Of a stretch of DNA of 23,093 bases, positions 1 through 8,800 are shown in pieces. Origin of the DNA: Bacteroidota bacterium. Lineage in GTDB: Bacteria > Bacteroidota > Bacteroidia > 2-12-FULL-35-15. The translations under genes were made by a program, and so were the position numbers. Where the stretch lies: positions 1-23,093 of the forward strand of contig JAPLDC010000024.1 of the NCBI GenBank assembly GCA_026391935.1, read 5' to 3'. The stretch's first letter is position 1. Each line of letters begins with the position of its first letter. Under the pieces are notes generated by a model that made no database searches, was not told the DNA's origin, and saw nothing but the letters and a program-made list of their open reading frames with translations.

Positions 1-1
1 T

Positions 2-259
2 GAAATGCCTGTTTATTTAAATGAATTGAATCAATTTATCGAGAATAAAGATTGGGCAAAAGTTAGTAAACAAGCGCATAAAATGAAAAGTCCGATCGCA
101 TTGGTGGGAGCTGATAAATTAAAACAATTATTCGATAAGATTGAATCAGATTCACTTTCAGAAGAAAAAAGAGTTGAATTAGCTGCTATATTTGATGAAA
201 CGAGGGCAATAACGATCAAAACAATTGAAGAGATTGAAAAAGAGTTAAATTTATTGTGA
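2..259 (+). CDS. Histidine-phosphotransfer (HPt) domain, C-terminal end of a longer protein (5' truncated)
   Basis: The reading frame is open to the left edge (codon GAA at 2-4 precedes the first ATG at 5), so the ATG is probably internal and the gene begins outside the window. The visible 85 residues match an HPt helical bundle: a Phe/Trp-containing helix (NQFIENKDW), then AHKMKSP holding the phospho-accepting histidine in the AHxxK context, followed by a VGADKLKQLFDKIE helix and a closing acidic helix. In Bacteroidota such domains usually end hybrid sensor kinases and pass phosphate from a receiver domain to a response regulator. The Gly usually following the second Lys (HxxKG) is replaced by Ser, which is common. 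It could also be a stand-alone HPt protein starting at 5, but no ribosome-binding region can be seen to test this. Confidence 0.75.
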   Translation, partial: EMPVYLNELNQFIENKDWAKVSKQAHKMKSPIALVGADKLKQLFDKIESDSLSEEKRVELAAIFDETRAITIKTIEEIEKELNLL

Positions 260-330
260 CCAAACTATCTTCTGTAATACTTTTTTTTAACAATTATTTT
301 TCTGTACTTTGCTTATCGAAATAATAATTA

Positions 331-918
331 ATGATCAATCGCTATATTTTTCTGTTTATCATTCCATTTGCTTTTGTTTCTTGTAAACGCGAAACCGTTT
401 TTACAGAAGTAAAAGTAAATAATAGGTATTCTATGTTGGTTCCGGATTATCTTCAACCATGTACTGATCTGCACAAAGATGCATCTTTGCAATATCAAAA
501 TATTGAAAAAGATGTATATGCCATGGTGATTGATGAAAAAAAGAAAACCATGCAAGATTATAGTCTTGATTATGATATCGACACTTATTTCAACAATATT
601 GCTTCACAAGGATTTGCGGAAAACATCAAGGACGGGAAAGTAGGTATTCCTGGGCGCCAAGAAATAAACGGACACAAAGCATTGATAGCGGAGGTTACCG
701 GGAAAATAGAAAACAACGACGTTTATTATAAATTAGCATTGGTTGAAACGCCTTATGAATTCTACCAAATATTGATCTGGACGCGTGCGCAGAATAAAAA
801 AGATCTTGAACCAGATATCATTAAAATGATAGAATCCTTTAAGGAACTTCCTCATTCTGAAGATGAGCTTCCCGCTCCGAAATCAAAAGACAGTGTAGTA
901 GTAACACCAGCCTGGTAA
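331..918 (+). CDS. Putative lipoprotein of unknown function
   Basis: This 195-residue protein has a lipoprotein signal peptide: MINRY, a hydrophobic stretch and the lipobox-like FVSC, with Cys18 as the probable lipidated residue, so it should sit in the periplasm or outer membrane. The mature part (about 25-175) alternates beta-strand-like and helical segments (NRYSMLVPDYL, YYKLALVETPYEFYQILIW, then a helix IIKMIESFKELP). This resembles the PsbP/DUF1795-like fold common in bacterial lipoproteins, but I do not recognise a specific family. The C-terminus is Pro/Asp/Lys-rich and probably disordered. The TTTG at 308-311 lies about 20 nt upstream of the start and the preceding bases (GTAC) fit the Bacteroidota -7 box imperfectly. 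It lies 71 bp after the HPt frame in the same direction and may or may not be cotranscribed. Confidence 0.75.
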   Translation: MINRYIFLFIIPFAFVSCKRETVFTEVKVNNRYSMLVPDYLQPCTDLHKDASLQYQNIEKDVYAMVIDEKKKTMQDYSLDYDIDTYFNNIASQGFAENIKDGKVGIPGRQEINGHKALIAEVTGKIENNDVYYKLALVETPYEFYQILIWTRAQNKKDLEPDIIKMIESFKELPHSEDELPAPKSKDSVVVTPAW

Positions 919-1047
919 GAATTTTTACTATACAGTTTTTTTTATAACTCATTCCTTATAAACCCTTTTAAACATTGCTGCTTAGATTATCCTAATCATT
1001 TAAAGGATTATTCATAATCATTGCTTCCTTTTTCAAAATATTTTATT

Positions 1048-1055
1048 TATGTTTG
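1048..1055 (+). promoter_or_regulatory. Candidate -7 promoter element upstream of the Kelch-OmpA gene
   Basis: The bases TATGTTTG match TAnnTTTG, the -7 consensus recognised by the Bacteroidota primary sigma factor. A TTG at 1021-1023 lies 24 nt upstream, slightly beyond the usual -33 spacing. The match overlaps the first possible ATG (1049) of the downstream frame, which argues that translation starts later (1103, or 1073). Confidence 0.4.
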
Positions 1056-1102
1056 TTTATGCTATAAAAGTTATGAAAATAATTTTTATCAATCTTCGCT
1101 CA

Positions 1103-2821
1103 ATGAAACAAACCTTCGGATATATAAGCCTTTTTATTTTTTGTTTCCTCTTTTCATTTTGGTTGCCAGCTCAAGAAAAAGCACCCGTTTGGGTAAAAAA
1201 ATCAGATTTTAAAGGCGGTAAAATAATAGGTGCTGTTTCGTTTTCTGTAGGCGACAGAATTATTGTTTGTTTAGGAACAGATGGCACATCCCTAAAAAAA
1301 GAATGCTGGGAATATGATCCGGATACTGATGAATGGAGTAAAAAAGCTGATTTCCCTGGCGAACTACGAATGAATGCTGTCGTTTTCACGATTGGAGACA
1401 AAGCATATGTTGGCACCGGACTTAACGATACCAAAGGCAATAACGAAGGGAAAAAAGATTTCTGGGAATACAATTCAACAACAAATGTTTGGACACCAAA
1501 AGCTGATCTCCCTGGAGAAGGAAGATACGGAGCTATTGGATTTTCTATTGCGGATAAAGGATATGTCGCATTAGGTGCAGCAAACAATAAGCTCAAATTT
1601 TGTACTGATCTCTGGGAATACAATCCCGCGAATAATCAATGGACAAAAAAAGCAGATTTTCCCGATAAAGGAAGGGATGAAGCAACCGTATTTGTTATTG
1701 GCTCAAGCGCCTATGTTGTTGGTGGAGGAATGTCAGGAGAAATAGGTGTAAGCAACAAAAGTATTTGGGAATATAATGCACCGAAAGACAAATGGCAAAA
1801 GGGTACCGACTTTCCCGGTCCTGCAAGAATTGGCGCAACAGCATTTTCTATCAATAAAAAAGGATATATATGTTCAGGATACAATGGTGTCATAAAATAT
1901 TATTCCGATCTATGGGAATACGACCCGAAAACAAAATCTTGGAATCAATTGCCTGATGTATCATTTGAACCCCGATATCACGCATTATCTTTTATCTATG
2001 ACAACACAATATATATCGGAACAGGTATTTCCAAAAAACAATTCTTAAGCGGAGGCGGAAGTAGCGATCTTTGGAGTCTGAAGTTTAAAGCGAATAATTT
2101 TACCGACTATAAAGCAAAGTTACTTTATGAAGATAAAAACAAAAAATTGCCTTTAGGGCAACAAGGTGTTTCGTTGATCGGAGATGAGAAAAAGATCATC
2201 CAAACTACAACCACCGACAATAGTGGTTTATTCGCTTTCAATGAGGTTGACATGTCGGGGAACTATCAATTAGTATTAGACAAAAATGACAAGATCCCAG
2301 CAAATGCGATTGTTTCCATCGCTAAACCAAATGGGAAAATTATTCAGAACCTTGAAAAAAATACAGAAGGGAAATTTACATATGAAATACCTAAGTTAGA
2401 TGAAATTGAAGAAGACGATTCGTATTTCAACCTTCAATATTTTAATAAATCTACTGATAAAGAAATTACGTTGACAGCTAATGTATATTATCCAGCTGGC
2501 TCTGCAGAGTTATCGAAAGAGGCACAAAATGTTATCTATCAGGTTATCGTATCGCTCAATCAATATCCAAATTTGAACGTATTTATTTCAGCTCATACAG
2601 ATTCACGAGGTGACGATACTTCTAATTTACTATTATCAGAAAAGAGAGCTAAAGCTGCTGTAGATTATATGATAGCCAATGGCATTGATGCAAAAAGAGT
2701 AAGCGGGAAAGGATATGGCGAGACAATGATATTAAATAAATGCAAAAATGGAATTGATTGCTCAGAAGAAGAACATAAAGTAAACAGGAGAACAGAATTT
2801 AAATTTATTAAACAAGATTAA
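1103..2821 (+). CDS. Kelch-repeat beta-propeller / OmpA C-terminal domain protein
   Basis: Predicted outer-membrane-associated protein of about 572 residues. I start at 1103 because this gives a clean signal peptide (MKQTFGYISLFIF... ending LPAQ); ATGs at 1049 and 1073 extend the frame, but the first lies inside a promoter-like box. About six Kelch repeats follow, each with the WEYxPxxxxWxxKADFPG...R..A..F.IG...YV..G pattern, enough for one propeller. Then comes a carboxypeptidase-regulatory-like segment (PLGQQGVSLIGDE, DNSGLFAFNEV). The C-terminal 110 residues are an OmpA/MotB peptidoglycan-binding domain: YYPAGSAELSKEAQ, AHTDSRGDD, then LLLSEKRAKAAVDYM and GYGE. The protein likely anchors to peptidoglycan while the propeller binds a partner. 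Only 34 bp separate it from the following phosphatase gene, so cotranscription is likely. Confidence 0.85.
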   Translation: MKQTFGYISLFIFCFLFSFWLPAQEKAPVWVKKSDFKGGKIIGAVSFSVGDRIIVCLGTDGTSLKKECWEYDPDTDEWSKKADFPGELRMNAVVFTIGDKAYVGTGLNDTKGNNEGKKDFWEYNSTTNVWTPKADLPGEGRYGAIGFSIADKGYVALGAANNKLKFCTDLWEYNPANNQWTKKADFPDKGRDEATVFVIGSSAYVVGGGMSGEIGVSNKSIWEYNAPKDKWQKGTDFPGPARIGATAFSINKKGYICSGYNGVIKYYSDLWEYDPKTKSWNQLPDVSFEPRYHALSFIYDNTIYIGTGISKKQFLSGGGSSDLWSLKFKANNFTDYKAKLLYEDKNKKLPLGQQGVSLIGDEKKIIQTTTTDNSGLFAFNEVDMSGNYQLVLDKNDKIPANAIVSIAKPNGKIIQNLEKNTEGKFTYEIPKLDEIEEDDSYFNLQYFNKSTDKEITLTANVYYPAGSAELSKEAQNVIYQVIVSLNQYPNLNVFISAHTDSRGDDTSNLLLSEKRAKAAVDYMIANGIDAKRVSGKGYGETMILNKCKNGIDCSEEEHKVNRRTEFKFIKQD

Positions 2822-2855
2822 TACATTCTTCATTTTTCATCCTTTATTATTGTCA

Positions 2856-3233
2856 ATGAAAAAAAATCTCACAAGTATACTTTTTATTTTCACCCTGCTC
2901 CTTTTCTCTCCACTCGTCCGTTCTCAGACAACTACTGAAGGTAAGAACACTTTAGAGTTTATGATAAAACAATTCAATCAGGGAAATTTAGATTCTGCCT
3001 TTTTCATTTCTGAAGACCATATCAATGACACCGAATTAAAAAACAATCCGAAATTTTGGTTTTACGGGGGATTGATCAATAAAGAGATGTATAAAAAACA
3101 TGAGAAGGGAAATGCTAGATCCGTGCATAGAGAAAGAGCTTCTCAATCTTTTCAAAAATCAATGAGCCTCGAAACAGATCCTGATCTCTTGATCGACATC
3201 ACTAAAAATTTAAAATATATTGCAAGTACTTAG
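2856..3233 (+). pseudogene. N-terminal fragment of a TPR/PAS/SpoIIE phosphatase, cut by an in-frame TAG
   Basis: The fragment starts at the ATG at 2856 (a TTG at 2850 is less likely) with a signal peptide, MKKNLTSILFIF... ending in VRSQ. A helical region follows that looks like the beginning of a TPR-type sensor domain (LDSAFFISEDHIND, FWFYGGLINKEMY, RASQSFQKSMSLE). The frame stops at TAG 3231-3233. The codons right after it (TAT AAT GAT GCG CTC) stay in the same frame and continue the same helical repeat into the downstream phosphatase frame. One base change (TAG to TAT or TAC would give Tyr) would restore a single protein of about 735 residues. This is either a true nonsense mutation, a sequencing error or stop readthrough; the sequence alone cannot decide. 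Confidence 0.7.
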
Positions 3234-5063
3234 TATAATGATGCGCTCCATTTGCTCAAAGAAGGGAAAACAACAATTCAACTAAGTGTCCAATGTTTCG
3301 ATGAATACATTGATCTGATGAAGCAGGCTGATGAAAATTTTAATTTCAAACAAAAAGAATTAGAATTTTCTTTGGCACTTGGATCTGCCTATGCTAATAT
3401 TTATGAGAATGATGCGTCAAAAAAAGCCAATGAATATTATGATCTTGCAAAAAGATGTTACAACAAAGTATTAGACCTCGACCCTACACAATCTTCTGCC
3501 CGCTACAATTTGGTAGTGCTTGAAACAAAGTATAAAACAAAACAAGAAGATCTTTTAAAAGAGGAATCTAAAAAGAAAGACCTTGAAATCATTTCGCTTA
3601 ATGCGATCAAAGAATTATCCGACATAAAACTTCATGAAAGTCAATTAAAGGAAGAAGCAAAAAAGAAAGAATTGATCATCGTAAAAAATGAGCGAGAAAA
3701 CAGTGAGATGAGAATGCGTGCCGAACAGGAAAGAAAAGATGTTATTGCTCAGAAAGAAAAACAAAAACAAAGAACTGTTTTAGTATCGGTACTCATCGGC
3801 TTTTTGATTGTTATCATCTTTGCAGCGCTTGTCCTTAAAAATGCACGTCAAAAAGAAAAACTGAATAGAGAATTAGAGAGAAAGAACAAGGTCATCGAGA
3901 TCAAGAACAGAGAATTGGCTACCTTATCTTTTGCAGTTAGTAAATCAACAAACAATTTAATGATCTTTAATGCCGAGATGGAATTGGTTTGGGCTAATAA
4001 CACTTTTTTAGATATCAACGGAATAACATTAGATGAATACAAAAAAGAAAAGGGAAAAACATTATTCGAATTAAGCACACATCCTGATATTAAAAATTTA
4101 CTTGCCGAATGTATCAGTAAAAAAATGGGTACTTCTTACGAATCTGAAAACATCACTAAAAACATGGGCAGACGATGGTTTCAATCCATCCTATCTCTTA
4201 TATTTGACGAAAATGATCAACTCCAGAATTTGTTGGTGATAGACTCTGACATTACTACGATAAAGCAGATCGAAGAAGAACTAAGGCAAAAAAATAAAGA
4301 TATCACAGACAGTATTCATTATGCTAAAAGGATACAACAATCTATTTTACCTTCGACTCATAAAATAAAAGAACTACTGCCCGATTCATTTATTTTTTAC
4401 CAACCAAAAGACATCGTAAGTGGCGATTTTTATTGGATGGAAGGGATCGAAAATAATTCTAAAATAATTGTTACAGCTGTAGATTGTACAGGACACGGTG
4501 TACCTGGTGCTTTGCTCACTATTATTGGTAACGATCTTTTAAATCATATTGTGAATGAATTAAAGATCACAAAGCCCAGCGAAATTCTCAGAGAAATGAA
4601 TGCAGGTATTATCAACCGTTTTTCATTAATTGAAGATTCATCCTCCAGAGAAGGAATGGATATGTCGTTGATCACTATTGATAAAAGTGCTGAAAACATT
4701 AACATCAAATTTTCCGGAGCATACAACTCTTTATTTTTCATTCGAGAAAATGAATTATTTGTTTTGGATGCGATGCGACAACACATAGGAAGCATCCCGC
4801 GTGAGCAAAGACATGAAATATCTGAACATCAATTTGAAGTAAAAAAGGGTGATATGGTTTATATCTTTTCCGATGGTTATGCCGATCAGCTAAATGGCAG
4901 TACTGGTAAAAAATTCATGAAAGGTAAATTTAAAGAGCTCTTACTCGACATACACCGAAAACCTATGTCAGAGCAAAAAAAGATATTAGAAAAAACACAT
5001 CACGAATGGAGAGGCAATACTTTTCAAACAGATGACATGTTAGTAATGGGATTTCAATTTTAA
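3234..5063 (+). CDS. TPR-coiled coil-TM-PAS-SpoIIE (PP2C) serine/threonine phosphatase, lacking its own N-terminus
   Basis: This is the continuation of the 2856 frame after the in-frame TAG. If translated independently it would need TTG 3252 or ATG 3318; residues below count from 3252. Order: TPR-like helices (1-90, ending YNKVLDLDPTQSSARYNLV), a charged coiled coil (about 95-172), one membrane segment (about 175-197), a second short coiled coil, a PAS domain (about 225-340, LMIFNAEMELVWANNTF), then DSIHYAKRIQQSILP and a SpoIIE/PP2C phosphatase domain to the end. The metal-binding acidic motifs are all present: SGDFYW, VDCTGHG, FSDGYADQ and TDDM. Such enzymes dephosphorylate small anti-sigma-antagonist or SiaC-type proteins; a SiaC-like protein is encoded 18 bp downstream. 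The catalytic part looks intact, but without the upstream fragment there is no signal peptide and the topology may fail. Confidence 0.85.
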   Translation, partial: YNDALHLLKEGKTTIQLSVQCFDEYIDLMKQADENFNFKQKELEFSLALGSAYANIYENDASKKANEYYDLAKRCYNKVLDLDPTQSSARYNLVVLETKYKTKQEDLLKEESKKKDLEIISLNAIKELSDIKLHESQLKEEAKKKELIIVKNERENSEMRMRAEQERKDVIAQKEKQKQRTVLVSVLIGFLIVIIFAALVLKNARQKEKLNRELERKNKVIEIKNRELATLSFAVSKSTNNLMIFNAEMELVWANNTFLDINGITLDEYKKEKGKTLFELSTHPDIKNLLAECISKKMGTSYESENITKNMGRRWFQSILSLIFDENDQLQNLLVIDSDITTIKQIEEELRQKNKDITDSIHYAKRIQQSILPSTHKIKELLPDSFIFYQPKDIVSGDFYWMEGIENNSKIIVTAVDCTGHGVPGALLTIIGNDLLNHIVNELKITKPSEILREMNAGIINRFSLIEDSSSREGMDMSLITIDKSAENINIKFSGAYNSLFFIRENELFVLDAMRQHIGSIPREQRHEISEHQFEVKKGDMVYIFSDGYADQLNGSTGKKFMKGKFKELLLDIHRKPMSEQKKILEKTHHEWRGNTFQTDDMLVMGFQF

Positions 5064-5081
5064 TTTAAAAAATAAATAACA

Positions 5082-5456
5082 ATGGAAAAACTTTTAATAA
5101 ACAGCACCGAAACAACTCCACTTGTAAGTTTCGATCCTGATAACGGATTGCTGGAGATCGAAGGAAGATTGATTCCTGAAGATGTAGGAGATTTTTTTGC
5201 ACCTATTTTTGTTTGGCTGGAAAATTATTTACCAGAAAACAATAAACCTATTTTGGTGCGATTCTGTTTGTTTTATTACAACACCAGTTCTTCAAAGCGC
5301 ATCTTTAATATTATGAGAAAATTTGACGCTTTATATTTAAAAGGTATAGACTTAAAGATCCGATGGGAATATGAAGAAGGAGATGAAGATACCGTTCAAG
5401 AAGGGGAAGACTATAAGACTTTTTTGAAAGTTCCTTTTGAAATAGTTAAAGTGTAA
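5082..5456 (+). CDS. siaC: SiaC-family (DUF1987) regulatory phosphoprotein
   Basis: This 124-residue protein matches the DUF1987/SiaC family, including the N-terminal segment TTPLVSFDPDNGLLEIEGR and the central FCLFYYNTSSSKRIF. In Pseudomonas aeruginosa SiaC is phosphorylated by the kinase SiaB and dephosphorylated by the SpoIIE-type phosphatase SiaA; the unphosphorylated form activates the diguanylate cyclase SiaD. The reported phospho-acceptor is Thr68, and Thr is at exactly residue 68 here, in the NTSSS motif. The gene starts 18 bp after the phosphatase stop with an A-rich leader, so the two are almost certainly cotranscribed. No SiaB or SiaD homologue is in the window, so the downstream effector is unknown. 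The symbol is by family analogy. Confidence 0.88.
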   Translation: MEKLLINSTETTPLVSFDPDNGLLEIEGRLIPEDVGDFFAPIFVWLENYLPENNKPILVRFCLFYYNTSSSKRIFNIMRKFDALYLKGIDLKIRWEYEEGDEDTVQEGEDYKTFLKVPFEIVKV

Positions 5457-5472
5457 TTTATTTATTCTTTTG

Positions 5473-5631
5473 CTATGAATTATTTTGTGACGGGATAACT
5501 ATTGCACTTTCCAGCATTTTGTTAATGCGAATCAGCCTCATTAAAAACTCAAATCGCTCAGAATAATTTTTTTCCAAGGAAGATTTTACCTTCGTATTCG
5601 GGTTTTTATATACTACTTTTTGAATGGACAT
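5473..5631 (-). CDS. Small orphan ORF, 52 residues
   Basis: The ORF begins at ATG 5631-5629 and ends at TAG 5475-5473. The product begins MSIQKVVYKNPNTKVKSS and contains SYSERFEFLMRLIRINKML, a basic amphipathic helix. From memory, this ERFxxLMxLIRIxxML pattern is seen in short Bacteroidota proteins that often precede a nucleotidyltransferase-type gene; I cannot confirm this without a search. No such partner follows: the next gene is the convergent siaC-like gene, whose stop is only 16 bp away. It lies 45 bp after the stop of the aspS 3' remnant on the same strand, so it was probably the original gene after aspS. No ribosome-binding site is evident. Confidence 0.45.
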   Translation of the reverse strand: MSIQKVVYKNPNTKVKSSLEKNYSERFEFLMRLIRINKMLESAIVIPSQNNS

Positions 5632-5676
5632 TATTTGTGAATTTTCATTACTTCAAATATAATCAATTTATAGAAA

Positions 5677-5825
5677 TTATTTCTTCAAACTAATCATCAA
5701 CTCATCCAACTGCGCTTGCGCAATCGGGGAAGGTGAATCGATCATTACATCACGACCGGAATTATTTTTAGGGAATGCTATAAAATCACGGATGGATTCT
5801 GAACCACCGAACAAAGAACATAAAC
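5677..5825 (-). repeat. Direct-repeat copy 1: remnant of an aspS 3' end (pseudogene fragment)
   Basis: This 149-bp stretch aligns without gaps to 10114-10262, the last 49 codons plus most of another of the intact aspS, in the same orientation. It encodes the AspRS C-terminus through the final SLKK and a TAA stop. There are seven mismatches, at 5677, 5700, 5707, 5719, 5722, 5725 and 5728. All are at third codon positions and none changes the amino acid (the stop is TAA here, TAG in the intact gene). The remaining 97 bases, 5729-5825, are identical. Similarity ends abruptly after 5825. It has no start and is not expected to be expressed. Confidence 0.95.
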
Positions 5826-8800
5826 TGGAGAATAAAAAGCAAGGGTTTTGTAATTTTTTAAATATTTTAATTACTTCATTTCTACAATTTTCCGCATTAT
5901 CGTTTTTCCATCAATAGTAAATTTCACAAAATAAACTCCGGCTTCATATCCATTTTCTTTTGCAGAGAATAAAAATTTATAATCGCCCGCATTTTGGCTA
6001 TCATTTATAATTGTTTTCACCATTTGTCCCAAAGCAGTATATACTTCAATACTCACATCCGATTTCTCTTTTAATGAATATGAAATAGATGCTTGTCCGG
6101 AATAAGGATTTGGAAAAATAGAAATAAAATTTAAATTACTTAATTCAGCTATTCCTGAAATCGTAATTGGAATCGTAATTGGTAATGGATAAAAAAATAA
6201 GTTGTTTCCAACCGAATCATTAGCTTGATAATAAGAGAAAGAAAAATTCATTGTGGAAGAAGAAGTGATTGCTGTACTTGTTTGAAATTTGAATGTCGCA
6301 ATTTTTCCATAACCATTGGCATTCATATGATTAATTCGTGTTTCCGCACCAAAGGCAGTATTGCTTGGTGCATCGACTTTGAAAATTTTTATAGCATCTG
6401 TACCAGATGTTGCAAACCAACTAGGAGAATACGTCAAACTTTCTGTTCCACTTTGAACAAGTGATGCATCATAATTAATATTGAAAGCGAGGCCATAAAG
6501 ATTTATTACCGGCAAAGCCGATGTTCCAGCCATTACATCAACATTCACCCAATCACCAGGTAAATAAGACGAGCCACTTGTTTGAAAATAAAGATCCGGA
6601 TTTGTACTTCTTGCATCATTCACATTTGGTGCAAATGCATGAACAGATGAAAAATTTAAATTCACAGCCAACGTATCATTGCTATCGATTATTCCATCAC
6701 CGTTACAATCTACATGTTTGATATCTTGTCCACTTGGTTGTGCTGTTACCCAATCTGTTGAAGGCCACGCTTGCCATACATTACTTATTCCACCAGGACG
6801 AGACAATCCTGTTTGACCGTAATAAATTCCTATTGGAAGAAGATCTGTATTATCTACTAAGCCATCATTGTTTGCATCACCTGGCCATGTGTCGCAATCG
6901 AGTTGCTGCACAATACTTATTGAGGAGGAGGTATCTACGCAACCAAATGTATTTGTAGCTACCAACGAAATTAAACTTGAAGCAAATATTGTTAAAGAAG
7001 TATCTGTTATTCCAGTTGAAATACCATTCTGCAGCCACAAATACATTTCGGTAGTATCATTTAAAGTAGTAAGGATAATAGAATCTCCCGCACAGAGGAA
7101 TGGGGCTACACTGTTTGTGAAGATAGCATTCGGAATAGCGAAAACATAAGATGTGGTATAAGTAGATGTATCAGTACATCCAACCGAATCTGTACTTATT
7201 AAATTGTATACTCCAGCAGTTGAAACACTTAATAAGGTATCTGTCATCCCTGGAATATTTATTCCGTTCATCTGCCACTGATAAGACAATCCTGAAATAC
7301 TATCTGCTGTTAATTCCACCAAACTTCCTGCACAAATGGCAATACTATCTGTCGAAGAAAGCGGAATGGTATAATCAGGAACAACGTAAATAGATTGAGG
7401 AGCAGAAGTGATGCTGCAGCCGGATGAATTTTGAGAAATCACTTCATAATTACCAGTTGCTGAAGCAACATAAAAAGTATCAATTGCAGCACTCACAGGC
7501 ACACCCTGATAAATCCAGTGATAGGTTTGTAAAGAATCTGCGATAAAAGAAAGTGCATCATTTCCTCCGGCACAAAAAGCCGTTGGTCCCAGAGAAGTAA
7601 TCACTGCCGCTACCCCCAAACCATCCACTTGCAAAAGAGCTGAATTGGTTGTATCAAGATCCGTCCCGCAGGCATCAGAAAAAATACATCGGTAATAAAA
7701 AGTATTCAGTGAAGGATCAGTAACTATAGTGAGGGTCGACGACTGTGCACCCAAATGAATTGCATCATCTAAAACATCCGACCACATTGTTCCATTGTTT
7801 TCCTGCCATTGAAAATAAACTCCTGGAGTAATCACAGAAGTCTTAAATTGAACGGTATCTAAAGAACAGGAATTTACAGAAACCAGCTCAGAGTATGAAG
7901 GCACTAGATCACCGAATTTATGAAAATAGTTAAACGCTCCCCAGCAATCAGAAGAGTAACTGGAATTATCTTTCATTACCGTCAAGCATCTTTCATCGTT
8001 GTTATAAACATTCCTTGTATAATTCTGAGCGCCCATTCTTACCCATGTTGAGCCGTCAAAACTTACCACGTTGGCTGCTTTCTGAATATAATCACCAAAC
8101 AGAACAATTAATTTTCCATTTGAATCAATCTTAAGATTTGGATAAGCCGCTCCACTCACGCAGAAACTGGATAAATTAGAACCTACCACATCCCATGTGG
8201 TTCCATTGAATTTCTTCACGACTAATTGATGTCCCAAATTAATGTCGCAATAAGCCACATAAACTGTATCATGAAAAGACGCGATTGAATACCCCGGATC
8301 AACATTCAGCGCTAGCAAGCCACCATGATTTTGCCAGCTCGTTCCATTGAACTTCCTGACAAATAAATTCGAGGAACCGAGAGGTGAACTCTTCATTGCG
8401 ACATAAACATTTCCTGCATCTGACACTTCCATTTTTGGATCTGGCACACCGGAAGAAGTAGTGCTTACTGAGGTTCCGCCCAACACACTCCAATTCGTGC
8501 CGTCAAAATTATACACAAATGCCTTTACACCGGCACTGAGGTCCATCATACAAACGAGGGGTTGCTGCATGGCATCAATTTCGAGCTCCGAAATACCGGA
8601 TGCGCTTCCTGATCCCATACCCGGTGTCCCCACGTATTGCCATGAAGTGCCATTAAATTTCATTACTGAAATTTTGGCTGGACTGATTGTATAATCCGAA
8701 AAAGAAACGTAAGGAATGTTCATCGAATCAATAGCGATTGTAGGAAATTCAGCTACACCTGGAGTAAACCCTTCCACTCCCACAGTTGCCCAAGAATTAG

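Noticed and set aside
3231..3233. TAG decoded as an amino acid by a reassigned genetic code
   Set aside because: TAG ends the aspS gene and the small ORF at 5473 in the same window, so general reassignment does not fit.
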